Assembly (NCBI RefSeq): GCF_003752365.1
Contig: NZ_RJUO01000002.1
Span: 682,001-746,000, forward strand
From: Frondihabitans sp. PhB188
GTDB taxonomy: Bacteria > Actinomycetota > Actinomycetes > Actinomycetales > Microbacteriaceae
Length of the DNA stretch: 64,000 nt
Reading direction: 5' to 3'
Below, piece after piece: positions 25,132-33,137 of the stretch. Below the pieces are notes generated by a model. That model did no database searches. It saw only the letters and a program-made list of their open reading frames with translations, and was not told the DNA's origin. The translations under genes and the position numbers were made by a program. The first letter of the stretch is position 1. The number at the start of each line of letters is the position of its first letter.

Positions 25132-26118
25132 ATGATCATCAGCGAACTGGTCGCCCAGAGGGGCGGCATCCTGCACAAGAATCACCTCGTGGCCCTCGGC
25201 GCCACCGACCGCGACCTGACGTGGGCAGTGCGCCACGGTCACGTCAGGCGGGCGCGGCGGGGGTGGTACACGACGTTCGCGAAGTCCGATCCGCGGTTCG
25301 TGGCCGTGCAGGTCGGTGGTCGCCTGACGGGCGCCTCGGCGCTGCGGATTCGGGGGGCGTGGATGTGGGGCGAGCCGCCGGTCACCGTGTCGGTGCCGGC
25401 GAATGCGAGTCGGCTGCGGCGGCGGAAGGGGGTCCGGGTCGTGTGGGACTCCCCCGAGGTCGGCGGGCGCGGCGACCTCATGTCAGTCGGCCTCCGCGAT
25501 GCGCTCCGCCAGGCCGTGCTCGACCTCGCGTTCGAGGAGGCGGTGGCGGTGCTCGACTGGGCGCTCTCCGAGAGGCACCTCGACGTCGACGAGGTGCCGC
25601 AGCTGCTGGAGGCTCTGCCGCAGGATGTTCGCTCGATCGCGGACTGGGTCGACCCGAAGTGCGGCAGCTTTCCCGAGAGCATCGCGCGGACCCGGTTGCG
25701 CAAGCTCGGCCACACGGTCGAGACCCAGGTCGCCGTCGACGGGAACAAGGCGATCGACCTCGTCGTCGACGGGGTCGTCGGGATCGAGGTGGACGGGCGC
25801 GAGTTCCACGAGTCGCGGTTCGAGAAGGACCGCCGGAAGGACCTCGCGATCGTCATCGAAGGGCGGACTCCGGTCAGGTTCAGCTACCGGATGCTCGTGG
25901 AGGTGTGGGACCGCGTGGCGCTGGCGGTGCGGACCGCCGTCGCGGCGCACCGGCGGGGCCGTGGTGCCGTCGGCAACTCAGGCGCGGTGCCGCGGCCGGC
26001 GCGGCGCGCGCCGCGCCTGTGGCGCCTGCCGGCGCCGCGGCGGCGCACCGCGCCTGAATTGCCGACGCGCGGCCTCGCGCGAAGGCCCTTCCCGCGCATC
26101 GCTACGATCGTCGGGTGA
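25132..26118 (+). CDS. AbiEi-type HTH plus DUF559/Vsr-like endonuclease-domain protein
   Basis: 328 residues. The N-terminal winged-helix AbiEi_4-like domain (about 1-60, LVAQRGGILHKNHLVALGA) precedes a middle linker domain and a DUF559 nuclease-like domain (about 190-275) with the signature EVDGREFHES then KDRRKDLAI. Such actinobacterial proteins are widespread; an antitoxin or DNA-repair role is guessed from domains only. The last about 50 residues, from VGNSG onward, are encoded by repeat element D, and the stop overlaps the CLC start (GTGA). The ancestral protein probably ended near residue 278. Confidence 0.75.
   Translation: MIISELVAQRGGILHKNHLVALGATDRDLTWAVRHGHVRRARRGWYTTFAKSDPRFVAVQVGGRLTGASALRIRGAWMWGEPPVTVSVPANASRLRRRKGVRVVWDSPEVGGRGDLMSVGLRDALRQAVLDLAFEEAVAVLDWALSERHLDVDEVPQLLEALPQDVRSIADWVDPKCGSFPESIARTRLRKLGHTVETQVAVDGNKAIDLVVDGVVGIEVDGREFHESRFEKDRRKDLAIVIEGRTPVRFSYRMLVEVWDRVALAVRTAVAAHRRGRGAVGNSGAVPRPARRAPRLWRLPAPRRRTAPELPTRGLARRPFPRIATIVG
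25969..26066. repeat. Palindromic element, copy D (98 bp, inside a reading frame)
   Basis: GTCGGCAACTCAGG at the left and CCTGAATTGCCGAC at the right, with about 11 extra bp in the centre relative to the 87-bp copies. It is read through in frame by the DUF559 gene because CCTGAG has become CCTGAA. Confidence 0.88.
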
Positions 26119-27404
26119 CGCATCCCCCCATGAAGTGGCTCGCCCGACTGACTTTCGTGACGATCCTGGTCGGCATCGGGAGCGGCCTGAGCGGTCTCGT
26201 CGTGAGCTTCCTCCTGCACGGCCTGGAGCACCTGGTCTACGGGTTCGGCGAGGGCGACTTCCTCGACGAGCTGCCGACCCCGAGCAACGGCCTGCGCGTC
26301 CTGGCGCTGTTCATCGCCGGCGTCATCGGCGGGTTCGGCTGGTGGGCCGTCCGCCGCTGGGGCCGGAGGGTGGTGTCGGTCGAGGCCGCGGTGAAGGGCG
26401 AGCGGATGCCCTTCTGGTCGTCCCTCGGCAACATCGCCCTGCAGATCGTCATCGTCGGACTCGGCGCGAGCATCGGCCGAGAGGTCGCCCCGCGGGAGCT
26501 GGCAGCGCTCGCGGCCCAGTGGATAACCCGCAAGACCGGTGTCACTTTTCGCGAGACCAGGATCCTGGTGGCCTGCGGCGCCGGCGCCGGTCTGGCCGCG
26601 GTCTACGACGTGCCACTCGGCGGTGCCGTCTTCGCGGTCGAGATCCTCCTCGCCGAGCTCACCCTGGCGACCGTCGTCCCAGCGATCGCGACGTCGGCCA
26701 TAGCGGCGATCGTGGCCAGACTGGTCACCAGCGCCGCCCCGCTCTACAGCGTCCCCCACCTCGAGCTGAGCCCTTCCCTCATCGTCTGGTCGATCATCGC
26801 CGGGCCCGTCATGGGGTTCGCGGCTCTCGGCTTCGTCGTCCTGGCGAAGAAGGCGGGGGAGCGCCGGCCGAAGAGCTGGGGCATCCTCATCGTCATGCCG
26901 GTGGTGTTCACGGCGGTGGGCGTCTTGTCGATCTGGTTTCCGCAGATCCTCGGAAACGGCCGCGCGCTCGGCCAGCTCGGGTTCGACGGCGGCGCGAACC
27001 TCGACGGTGCGACCCTCGGCGCGGCTCCGCTCCTCTTCATCCTGATCATCGTGCTGCTCAAGCTCATCTCGACCGTCGGCACGATCGGCGCCGGGGCGGC
27101 CGGCGGCACCCTGACCCCGTCGCTCGCCCTCGGCAGCGGGCTCGGCGCCGTGCTCGGCGGACTCTGGCTGCTCCTCTGGCCCGGCAGCGGCATCGCGGCC
27201 TTCGCATTCGTGGCCGCGGCGTCCTTCCTCGCGGCGAGCATGCGGGCGCCGCTGACGGCGCTCGTCCTGGTCGTCGAGTTCACCGGCCAGGGCCAGGCGA
27301 TCCTGGTGCCGGCCCTCCTCGCGATCGCCGGCTCGATGACGATCGGCTACATGATCACCCGCCGTCAGCTGTGGAAGACGCCGCGTGGCGAGGGCGTGGC
27401 GTAG
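26115..27404 (+). CDS. CLC-family chloride channel or H+/Cl- exchanger
   Basis: 429 residues, about ten helices. The filter region reads GREVAPRE (about 121-128), in place of the textbook GREGP, with the gating Glu kept; GGTLTPSLALGSG (about 333-345) is the second anion-binding loop. The helix-R Tyr is not obvious. GTG 26115 is set by TACGAT ending 6 nt upstream and overlaps the upstream stop. It moves chloride or related anions across the cytoplasmic membrane. Confidence 0.87.
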   Translation: MTHPPMKWLARLTFVTILVGIGSGLSGLVVSFLLHGLEHLVYGFGEGDFLDELPTPSNGLRVLALFIAGVIGGFGWWAVRRWGRRVVSVEAAVKGERMPFWSSLGNIALQIVIVGLGASIGREVAPRELAALAAQWITRKTGVTFRETRILVACGAGAGLAAVYDVPLGGAVFAVEILLAELTLATVVPAIATSAIAAIVARLVTSAAPLYSVPHLELSPSLIVWSIIAGPVMGFAALGFVVLAKKAGERRPKSWGILIVMPVVFTAVGVLSIWFPQILGNGRALGQLGFDGGANLDGATLGAAPLLFILIIVLLKLISTVGTIGAGAAGGTLTPSLALGSGLGAVLGGLWLLLWPGSGIAAFAFVAAASFLAASMRAPLTALVLVVEFTGQGQAILVPALLAIAGSMTIGYMITRRQLWKTPRGEGVA

Positions 27405-27449
27405 GTCCAACTAGGCTGGGGGCACGCATTCGCTAGGAGGCACCTCGAC

Positions 27450-27863
27450 ATGATCCACTCCCCCAATCGGCTCCTGAGCTTGATCCTCGGCATCGTCTTC
27501 CTGCTCATCGGCCTGTTCGGCTTCTTCGTGGCGACCCCGCTCCCGTTCGCCACGGCCGAGGGTGCGGTCCTGATCGGCCTCTTCGGAGTCAATGCGGCCC
27601 TCAGCACGATCCACGTCCTGGTCGGCGCCGCGCTGCTGCTGGCGGGCCTCGGCGGCGTCCTCCCGGCGAAGCTCGCCACCGTCGTCCTCGGCGCTGCTCT
27701 CGTCGTCTTCTCACTCGTCGGCTTCGGCATCGCGCACACAGGCGCCAACATCTTCGCGCTCAACACCCCCGACAACCTGCTGCACCTCTTCGCCGGGCTC
27801 CTGCTGGTCGCCTTCGGCCTCACGACCGACAAGGTGATCCTCAAGGCTCCGAAACTCGCGTAG
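27450..27863 (+). CDS. DUF4383 membrane protein
   Basis: 137 residues with four membrane helices and the NRLLSLILGIVFLLIGLFGF start and NTPDNLLHL motif typical of DUF4383. Function unknown in the family. The start has GGAGG 10 nt upstream. It lies 45 bp after the CLC gene and may be co-transcribed with it. Confidence 0.85.
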   Translation: MIHSPNRLLSLILGIVFLLIGLFGFFVATPLPFATAEGAVLIGLFGVNAALSTIHVLVGAALLLAGLGGVLPAKLATVVLGAALVVFSLVGFGIAHTGANIFALNTPDNLLHLFAGLLLVAFGLTTDKVILKAPKLA

Positions 27864-27898
27864 CGAGCCCTGGCGATTCGCGGCCTCCGCCGTTAGAG

Positions 27899-27912
27899 TT
27901 AGGGTCACCTAA
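27899..27912. promoter_or_regulatory. DtxR/IdeR-type iron box before heme oxygenase
   Basis: TTAGGGTCACCTAA carries the two TTAGG/CCTAA half-sites of the actinobacterial iron-repressor box; the consensus is a 19-bp palindrome of this type. It ends 20 bp before the heme oxygenase ATG and probably overlaps its -10. Iron-dependent repression is expected. Confidence 0.7.
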
Positions 27913-27932
27913 CCGCGACCGAGAGGCGCCGC

Positions 27933-28583
27933 ATGCACGCAGTCGTCCCCTTCTCCCAGGTCCTGCGCGAGCGCGGTTCACGGCCACGATCGACTCCCGC
28001 GGCGAGCGAGCTCTTCATGTCGGCGCTGCTGAGCGGCCACGGCTCGCGCGACGACTACATCGCGATGGTCGAGCAAAACTACTTCGTGTACCGCGCCCTC
28101 GAGCGCGCGGCCGAGGCCCGGCAGTCCGACCCTGTCGCTGCGGCATTCATGTCGCCGGCCCTGACCCGGCTCCCGGCGATCCGCGAAGACCTCCGCTTCC
28201 TGATCGGCGACGACTGGGAGTCGCGCGTCGTCCCGATGCCGACGACCCTCCGCTACGTCGACCGGATCGAGACCGTCGCCGCCACCTCCACCGGCGGCTT
28301 CGTCGCCCACCACTACACGCGCTATCTCGGCGACCTGTCGGGCTGCGCGATCATCCGCCAGATCATGCAGCGCCAGTTCGGCTTCGAGACGAACGGAGTC
28401 GGCTTCTACCTCTACGCCGGCATCGCCCGCCCGAAGGAGTTCAAGTCGACCTACCGGGCCCAGCTCGACTCGGTCGGCTGGACGGACGACGAGCGCGAGC
28501 GCGTCATCGACGAGGTCGGCGTCGCCTACCGCCTGACCGAAGACCTCTTCGGCGAGCTCTCCGCGCCGCGAACCGCGGCATAG
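27933..28583 (+). CDS. Heme oxygenase (HmuO/HugZ-type fold), divergent heme pocket
   Basis: 216 residues, the usual HmuO length. The distal-helix motif YLGDLSGCAI (about 130-139) and helix-1 context FMSALLSG identify the family, which opens heme to biliverdin, CO and Fe2+. However, no His occurs between residues 3 and 35, where the proximal heme ligand is expected (the aligned position is Ser20), and the distal GDLSGG is GDLSGC. A compensated frameshift around 27975-27995 is one possible cause. GAGAGG precedes the ATG, and an iron box lies upstream. Confidence 0.8.
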   Translation: MHAVVPFSQVLRERGSRPRSTPAASELFMSALLSGHGSRDDYIAMVEQNYFVYRALERAAEARQSDPVAAAFMSPALTRLPAIREDLRFLIGDDWESRVVPMPTTLRYVDRIETVAATSTGGFVAHHYTRYLGDLSGCAIIRQIMQRQFGFETNGVGFYLYAGIARPKEFKSTYRAQLDSVGWTDDERERVIDEVGVAYRLTEDLFGELSAPRTAA

Positions 28584-28659
28584 CCCGAATCGCCGCACAG
28601 CGACGCGAACCGCAGCGCGTCGACGCGAAGCGCAGCGGAGTCCGGCAGGCCCGCAGCCC

Positions 28660-29958
28660 CTACGACCCCACCGTCGCAGCCTGAATCGCAGGAACTCGGG
28701 TCGCCTGCGACATGAAGCGCCTCACGTCCAGATCGACGATGATGTCGGCGGGTCGCAGGGGCCGTGAGAGGTAGAGGCCCTCGAGTGACGTGATCCTGCT
28801 GAGTGCCACGTACGTCTGGCCGGCACTGAACACTCGGGTACCGAGGTCGACGATGGCCTGGTCGTACGTCTTGCCCTGCGACTTGTGGATCGTCACAGCC
28901 CACGCGAGCCGCAGCGGGAACTGCTGGAACTCGGCGACGATGTCTTTCTTCAGCTCTTTCGTCGTCTCGGAGTAGGTGTACTTGTACTTCTCCCAGACGG
29001 CCGGCTGCACCTCGACCTCTTCGCCGTCGAGCTCGACGAACACGGTGTCGCGGATCTTGGTGACCACGCCGACCGAGCCGTTGACCCAGCGCTGGTCGGA
29101 GTCGTTGCGGAGGAACATCACCTGCGCCCCCACCTTCAGCTCGAGCGCCTCGTCGGCCGGGAACGTGCGCCCGCCGAAATCGCCGGTCACCTCGGCTTTC
29201 GCCGTCTTCACCCCGCCGGCCAGGCGCGACAGCTCGAGCTTGTTGATGCGGTTGACGGTGTCGTTGCGGGTAGCGAGCGTGATCGTGCCGTCGGTGGGCA
29301 CGGGCCGGGCCCCGGCAGTGTTCAGCGCGTTCGCGATCTCGGCGGTGACGCGACCGTGGCGGACGGCGTTCAGCATCTCCTTGAAGCCGGCATCGCTCTG
29401 CCGGTGGATGAAAGCGAGCTCGAGGATTCGCAGCGTCGCCTCCTCCCAGACGTGGGCGTCGAAGAACCACATCGACCGATAGTGGTCTTTGAAGTACGCG
29501 CGCTCCTCCGGGTCGCCGGGTACGGGCGGCAGCTGGTACGGGTCGCCGAACAGGACGACCTGCACGCCGCCGAACGGCTCGCTCTTGCGCTGACGAGCCT
29601 TGCGGAGCGACCGGTCGATCGCGTCGAGGAGATCGGCGTTCACCATCGAGACCTCATCGATGACGAGCGTGTCGATGGTGTTGAGCAGCTTGCGCAGCTC
29701 GGAGTTCTGGTCGATGTCGTGGTCGGCGATGAGCCCGATCGGCAGCCGGAAGAGCGAGTGGATGGTCTGCCCGCCGACGTTGAGGGCGGCGACGCCCGTG
29801 GGCGCGCAGACGACGACCTGTTTCGAGGTGTTCCACGACAGGTGGTTGAGCAGCGTCGACTTGCCGGTGCCGGCCCGCCCGGTGACAAAGATGTGCTCCC
29901 GGGTGTTCTCGATCGCGTCGTAGACGGCGGCCTGCTCGGGCGACAGCTCTGGAGCCAC
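28660..29958 (-). CDS. Pif1-like DNA helicase
   Basis: 432 residues from GTG 29958, chosen for AAAGGGG 5 nt upstream; TTG 29994 is possible. Walker A GRAGTGKST (about 27-35), Walker B LVIDEVSM, a GDPYQLPP motif III, and the C-terminal UvrD-like WAVTIHKSQGKTYDQ motif are in superfamily 1B order. A 5'-3' DNA helicase probably used in replication-fork or G-quadruplex maintenance. Shorter than yeast Pif1, as usual in bacteria. The last codons carry a GCAGGAACT word. Confidence 0.88.
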   Translation of the reverse strand: MAPELSPEQAAVYDAIENTREHIFVTGRAGTGKSTLLNHLSWNTSKQVVVCAPTGVAALNVGGQTIHSLFRLPIGLIADHDIDQNSELRKLLNTIDTLVIDEVSMVNADLLDAIDRSLRKARQRKSEPFGGVQVVLFGDPYQLPPVPGDPEERAYFKDHYRSMWFFDAHVWEEATLRILELAFIHRQSDAGFKEMLNAVRHGRVTAEIANALNTAGARPVPTDGTITLATRNDTVNRINKLELSRLAGGVKTAKAEVTGDFGGRTFPADEALELKVGAQVMFLRNDSDQRWVNGSVGVVTKIRDTVFVELDGEEVEVQPAVWEKYKYTYSETTKELKKDIVAEFQQFPLRLAWAVTIHKSQGKTYDQAIVDLGTRVFSAGQTYVALSRITSLEGLYLSRPLRPADIIVDLDVRRFMSQATRVPAIQAATVGS

Positions 29959-30044
29959 GAGCACCCCTTTCGTCGACCGGCCCGGGTCATCCAATCTACC
30001 GGTCGCGAACGGGTCACCCGGCTAGCCGAAGTTAGGATGTGGAA

Positions 30045-31022
30045 ATGTCTGTGCCTGTGGGGAGCGCGCGGCGATCCGCGAGAAGACGGGCCGCCCTCCT
30101 CTACGGCGGGCTCCTCGTCGGGATCGCGATCGCCTTCGTCGTGACGGTGGCGATCCTCAACTCGACGGTCTACAGCGCGTCGGGATTCGTCCGCGGCTAC
30201 CTGCACGCCCTCGACCGCGGCGACACGGCGAGCGCGCTCGGCCTCGCCGGCGTGACCCCGTCGGCCGACGACGTGCTCCTGACCATCCCGGAAGACGGCC
30301 GGATCGACGACATCTCCACGACGGCGAAGGGCGACCGCGTCACGGCGAGCTTCCTCCTCGACGGAACGCGCCACGAGGCCGTGTACGACGTCGCGCCGAC
30401 GGGCGCCTTCGGCGGGCTCTTCACGGCGTGGGGCTTCCGGACAACGCCGACGGCGTTCCTCGATGTCACGCCCGAGCACGACCCGCGCTTCACCGCCAAC
30501 GGCGTCGATGTGAAGGCGGAGGGGTCCGACATCGCGACCCGCTACACGGTCCTCGCACCGGCGGTCTTCGATCTGACCCGCGACACGACCTACCTCACGG
30601 CCGATCAGACGACCGTCGTGGCCGCCGCTCCCGGCGCCGTCGCCAAGGGCACGGTCGATGTCGAGCCCCGCAAGAGCTTCACCGACGGCGTCCGCCGCGA
30701 CGTCACCAAGTACCTGCGCACGACGTGCGTCTCGCAGAAGGTGCTCTTCCCCGCCGGCTGCCCGTTCGGCAAGGAGGTCGACGACCGCGTCACCTCCACG
30801 CCGACGTGGTCGATGACCGCCTACCCGCCCGTGGCGCTGAAGCCGACGAAGACGTCGGGCGTCTGGATCGTCAAGCGCGCGGCCGGCCGCGCCCATCTCG
30901 AGGTCGAGGCCCAGTCGCTCTTCGACGGCCAGGCCTACGACATCGACGAGGACGTCCCCTTCGACGTCGAGTACCTCGTCACCATCGGCTCCGACAACAA
31001 CCTGACGATCACCCCGCGCTGA
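30045..31022 (+). CDS. Single-pass membrane protein of unknown function
   Basis: 325 residues: a short Arg-rich cytoplasmic start, one helix (about 18-40), and an extracytoplasmic part of about 280 residues with a mid-protein Cys pair (TTCVSQKVLFPAGC). I recognise no catalytic motif. The ATG is set by TAGGAT ending 6 nt upstream. It stands alone between the helicase and LacI genes. Confidence 0.75.
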   Translation: MSVPVGSARRSARRRAALLYGGLLVGIAIAFVVTVAILNSTVYSASGFVRGYLHALDRGDTASALGLAGVTPSADDVLLTIPEDGRIDDISTTAKGDRVTASFLLDGTRHEAVYDVAPTGAFGGLFTAWGFRTTPTAFLDVTPEHDPRFTANGVDVKAEGSDIATRYTVLAPAVFDLTRDTTYLTADQTTVVAAAPGAVAKGTVDVEPRKSFTDGVRRDVTKYLRTTCVSQKVLFPAGCPFGKEVDDRVTSTPTWSMTAYPPVALKPTKTSGVWIVKRAAGRAHLEVEAQSLFDGQAYDIDEDVPFDVEYLVTIGSDNNLTITPR

Positions 31023-31068
31023 CGGACGCCAGCGCTGACATAATCGACTCACCCGACCCAGGAGCGCC

Positions 31069-32088
31069 GTGCCCATCCCCCAGACTCCCGCGACGCTCGT
31101 CGACGTCGCCGAGCGGGCGGGCGTCAGCCTGAAGACGGCGTCCCGCGCCATCAACGGGGAGCCGCACGTCGCGGAAGCCACGCGCAAGAAGGTGATGACG
31201 GCCGCGGGCGAGCTCGGCTTCCAGCTCAACAGCATGGCGTCGCTGCTCAAGCGCGGCATCCGCTCGAGCTTCATCGGCCTGGTGACCGGCGACCTGGGCA
31301 ACCCCTTCTACTCGGCGCTGGCCAAGGGCGTCGAGCGCGAGCTCCGGGACGAGGGCCTCCAGCTCGTCATCTCGTCCACCGACGAGAGCGGCGACCGCGA
31401 GCGCGTCCTCGTCGACGAGATGGTCGCCCGCCAGGTCCGAGCCCTCATCGTCGTCTCCACCCTCGAGTCGAGCGACGCCCTCGGCCAGGCTCAGGAGCGC
31501 GGCATCCCCGTCATCTTCGTCGACCGCCCCTCGACCGACCTCACTGCCGACAGCGTCGTGCTCGACAACCGCGCCGGCGCCCGCATGGCCGTCGAGCACC
31601 TCCTCGCCCACGGCCACACCCGCATCGGCTTCATCGGCGACTACTCCCGGCTTCCCACCCATCAGCAGCGGCTCGACGGGTACCTCGACGCGGTGGCCTC
31701 GGGCGCAGGATCTTCAGCTCGCGAACTCGTCCGCGAAGATCTCCACGACGCCGCCGGGGGCCGGAACGCCGCGCGCGAGCTCCTGTCGCTCCCCCACCCG
31801 CCGACGGCCCTGTTCACCAGCAACAACCGCGTCACCATCGGCGCGCTCACCGCCTTCCGGGGCCTTTCGACGGCTCCGGCGCTCGTCGGCTTCGACGACT
31901 TCGACCTCGCCGATGTGCTCGGCGTGACGGTGGTCTCGCACGACCCCGTCGACATGGGAGCCCGCGCGGCCCGCCTGGCCCTGGAGACGCTCGCCTCGCG
32001 CACCCCGCGGGGTGACGAGCTGGTGCTGCCGGTGCGCCTCGTGCCGCGGGGGTCCGGCGAGGCGGGGCCCGGAGTGGACTGGCGGTAG
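31069..32088 (+). CDS. LacI-family transcriptional regulator
   Basis: 339 residues. LacI HTH at about 8-55 (TLVDVAERAGVSLKTASRAING) with a hinge, then a periplasmic-binding-protein-like sensor domain (about 65-330, GLVTGDLGNPFY). It would bind a sugar or nucleoside and control catabolic genes. No sugar operon is adjacent, so it acts in trans or on a distant cellulose/mannan regulon. The GTG start has AGGAG upstream. Confidence 0.88.
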   Translation: MPIPQTPATLVDVAERAGVSLKTASRAINGEPHVAEATRKKVMTAAGELGFQLNSMASLLKRGIRSSFIGLVTGDLGNPFYSALAKGVERELRDEGLQLVISSTDESGDRERVLVDEMVARQVRALIVVSTLESSDALGQAQERGIPVIFVDRPSTDLTADSVVLDNRAGARMAVEHLLAHGHTRIGFIGDYSRLPTHQQRLDGYLDAVASGAGSSARELVREDLHDAAGGRNAARELLSLPHPPTALFTSNNRVTIGALTAFRGLSTAPALVGFDDFDLADVLGVTVVSHDPVDMGARAARLALETLASRTPRGDELVLPVRLVPRGSGEAGPGVDWR

Positions 32089-32093
32089 ACCCG

Positions 32094-32102
32094 AGTTCCT
32101 GC
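32094..32102 (-). repeat. GCAGGAACT dispersed word, intergenic
   Basis: Begins 5 bp after the LacI stop, extended to GGCGCAGGAACTC on the minus strand. Confidence 0.85.
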
Positions 32103-32153
32103 GCCGGTTTCGCCTGCTGGCAGGTGTCGGCGGCCTCCAGTAGGGTGTCGGCC

Positions 32154-33137
32154 ATGGATCAGGGAACGACCGAGCCGATCGTCCGCATCCAGAACTTCCG
32201 GATGGATTTCGGGCGAACCACCGTCATCCACGACCTCTCGTTCGATATTCGGGCGGGTGAGACGTTCGGATTTCTGGGCTCCAACGGATCGGGCAAGACG
32301 ACCACCATCCGCGCGCTGCTGGGCATCTACCAGCCGACGGGCGGGGTGCTGCACATCGACGGGCGGCCGTTCTCACCCGAGCAGGGATCCCGCCTGGGCT
32401 ACCTGCCGGAGGAACGCGGGCTGTACAAGAAGGAGTCGGTCATCGACGTGATGACCTACTTCGGGCGGCTCAAGGGGCTCGGCAAGGCCGAGGCGAAGAG
32501 CTGGTCGCTGGAGTACCTCGAGCGCGTCGCCCTGGCCGACAAGGCGACGACTCGGCTCGACAAGCTGTCGGGCGGCCAGCAGCAGAAGGTGCAGCTGGGG
32601 GTCACGATCATGAACGGGCCCGAGCTGCTGATCCTCGACGAGCCGACCAAGGGGTTCGATCCGGTCAACCGTCGGCTGCTGATGGACATCATCGAGGAGC
32701 AGAAGCGGGCCGGGGCCACTGTGCTGATGGTGACGCACCAGATGGAGGAGGTCGAGCGGCTCTGCGACCGCGTGATCCTCCTGAAGAACGGCACCGCCGA
32801 GGCGTACGGCACGATCCCCGAGGTGCAAGACCAGTTCGGCGGCACTACGGTGCGGCTGCGCTACTCGGGCGACATCCCCGCGTCGGGCAAGTACGAGGTG
32901 ACGCTGCGGGAGCGCAACTACGCCGAGCTCGCCGTGATGGAGGGCGTCGACGAGGCGGGGATCCTGCGCGATCTCATCGAGGCCGGGTTGACGGTGCGCG
33001 GGTTCGAGACGAGCAAGCTGAGCCTCGACGACATCTTCCTGAGGGTCTACGGCGAGGCCGCCGGCGGGCACAGCAGCGAGGCCGCCGACGGACACCACGG
33101 CGAGGCCGCCCACGGATACAGCGGCGAGGCCGCCTGA
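32154..33137 (+). CDS. ABC exporter ATP-binding protein (NatA type)
   Basis: 327 residues. Walker A GSNGSGKTT (about 39-47), signature LSGGQQQKV and Walker B LLILDEPTKGFDP are intact; the C-terminal DUF4162-like region is typical of NatA/YhaQ. The final 27 residues are a tandem EAAxGxxx repeat. TAGGGT ends 7 nt before the ATG (leaderless), which excludes an earlier in-frame start. It powers the permease encoded next (1-nt overlap). Exported substrate unknown (Na+, drug or peptide). Confidence 0.88.
   Translation: MDQGTTEPIVRIQNFRMDFGRTTVIHDLSFDIRAGETFGFLGSNGSGKTTTIRALLGIYQPTGGVLHIDGRPFSPEQGSRLGYLPEERGLYKKESVIDVMTYFGRLKGLGKAEAKSWSLEYLERVALADKATTRLDKLSGGQQQKVQLGVTIMNGPELLILDEPTKGFDPVNRRLLMDIIEEQKRAGATVLMVTHQMEEVERLCDRVILLKNGTAEAYGTIPEVQDQFGGTTVRLRYSGDIPASGKYEVTLRERNYAELAVMEGVDEAGILRDLIEAGLTVRGFETSKLSLDDIFLRVYGEAAGGHSSEAADGHHGEAAHGYSGEAA
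33052..33134 (+). repeat. 24-bp coding tandem repeat (3.5 copies) at the NatA-like C-terminus
   Basis: Units at 33052-33075, 33076-33099 and 33100-33123 plus an 11-bp partial, each starting GCGAGGCCGCC. They encode EAAGGHSS, EAADGHHG and EAAHGYSG, and the array ends at the stop codon, which overlaps the permease start. Confidence 0.92.

Noticed and set aside
25403-27436. 677-codon plus-strand frame across the DUF559 and CLC genes
   Set aside because: Different frame from both genes with Arg/Ser-rich composition.
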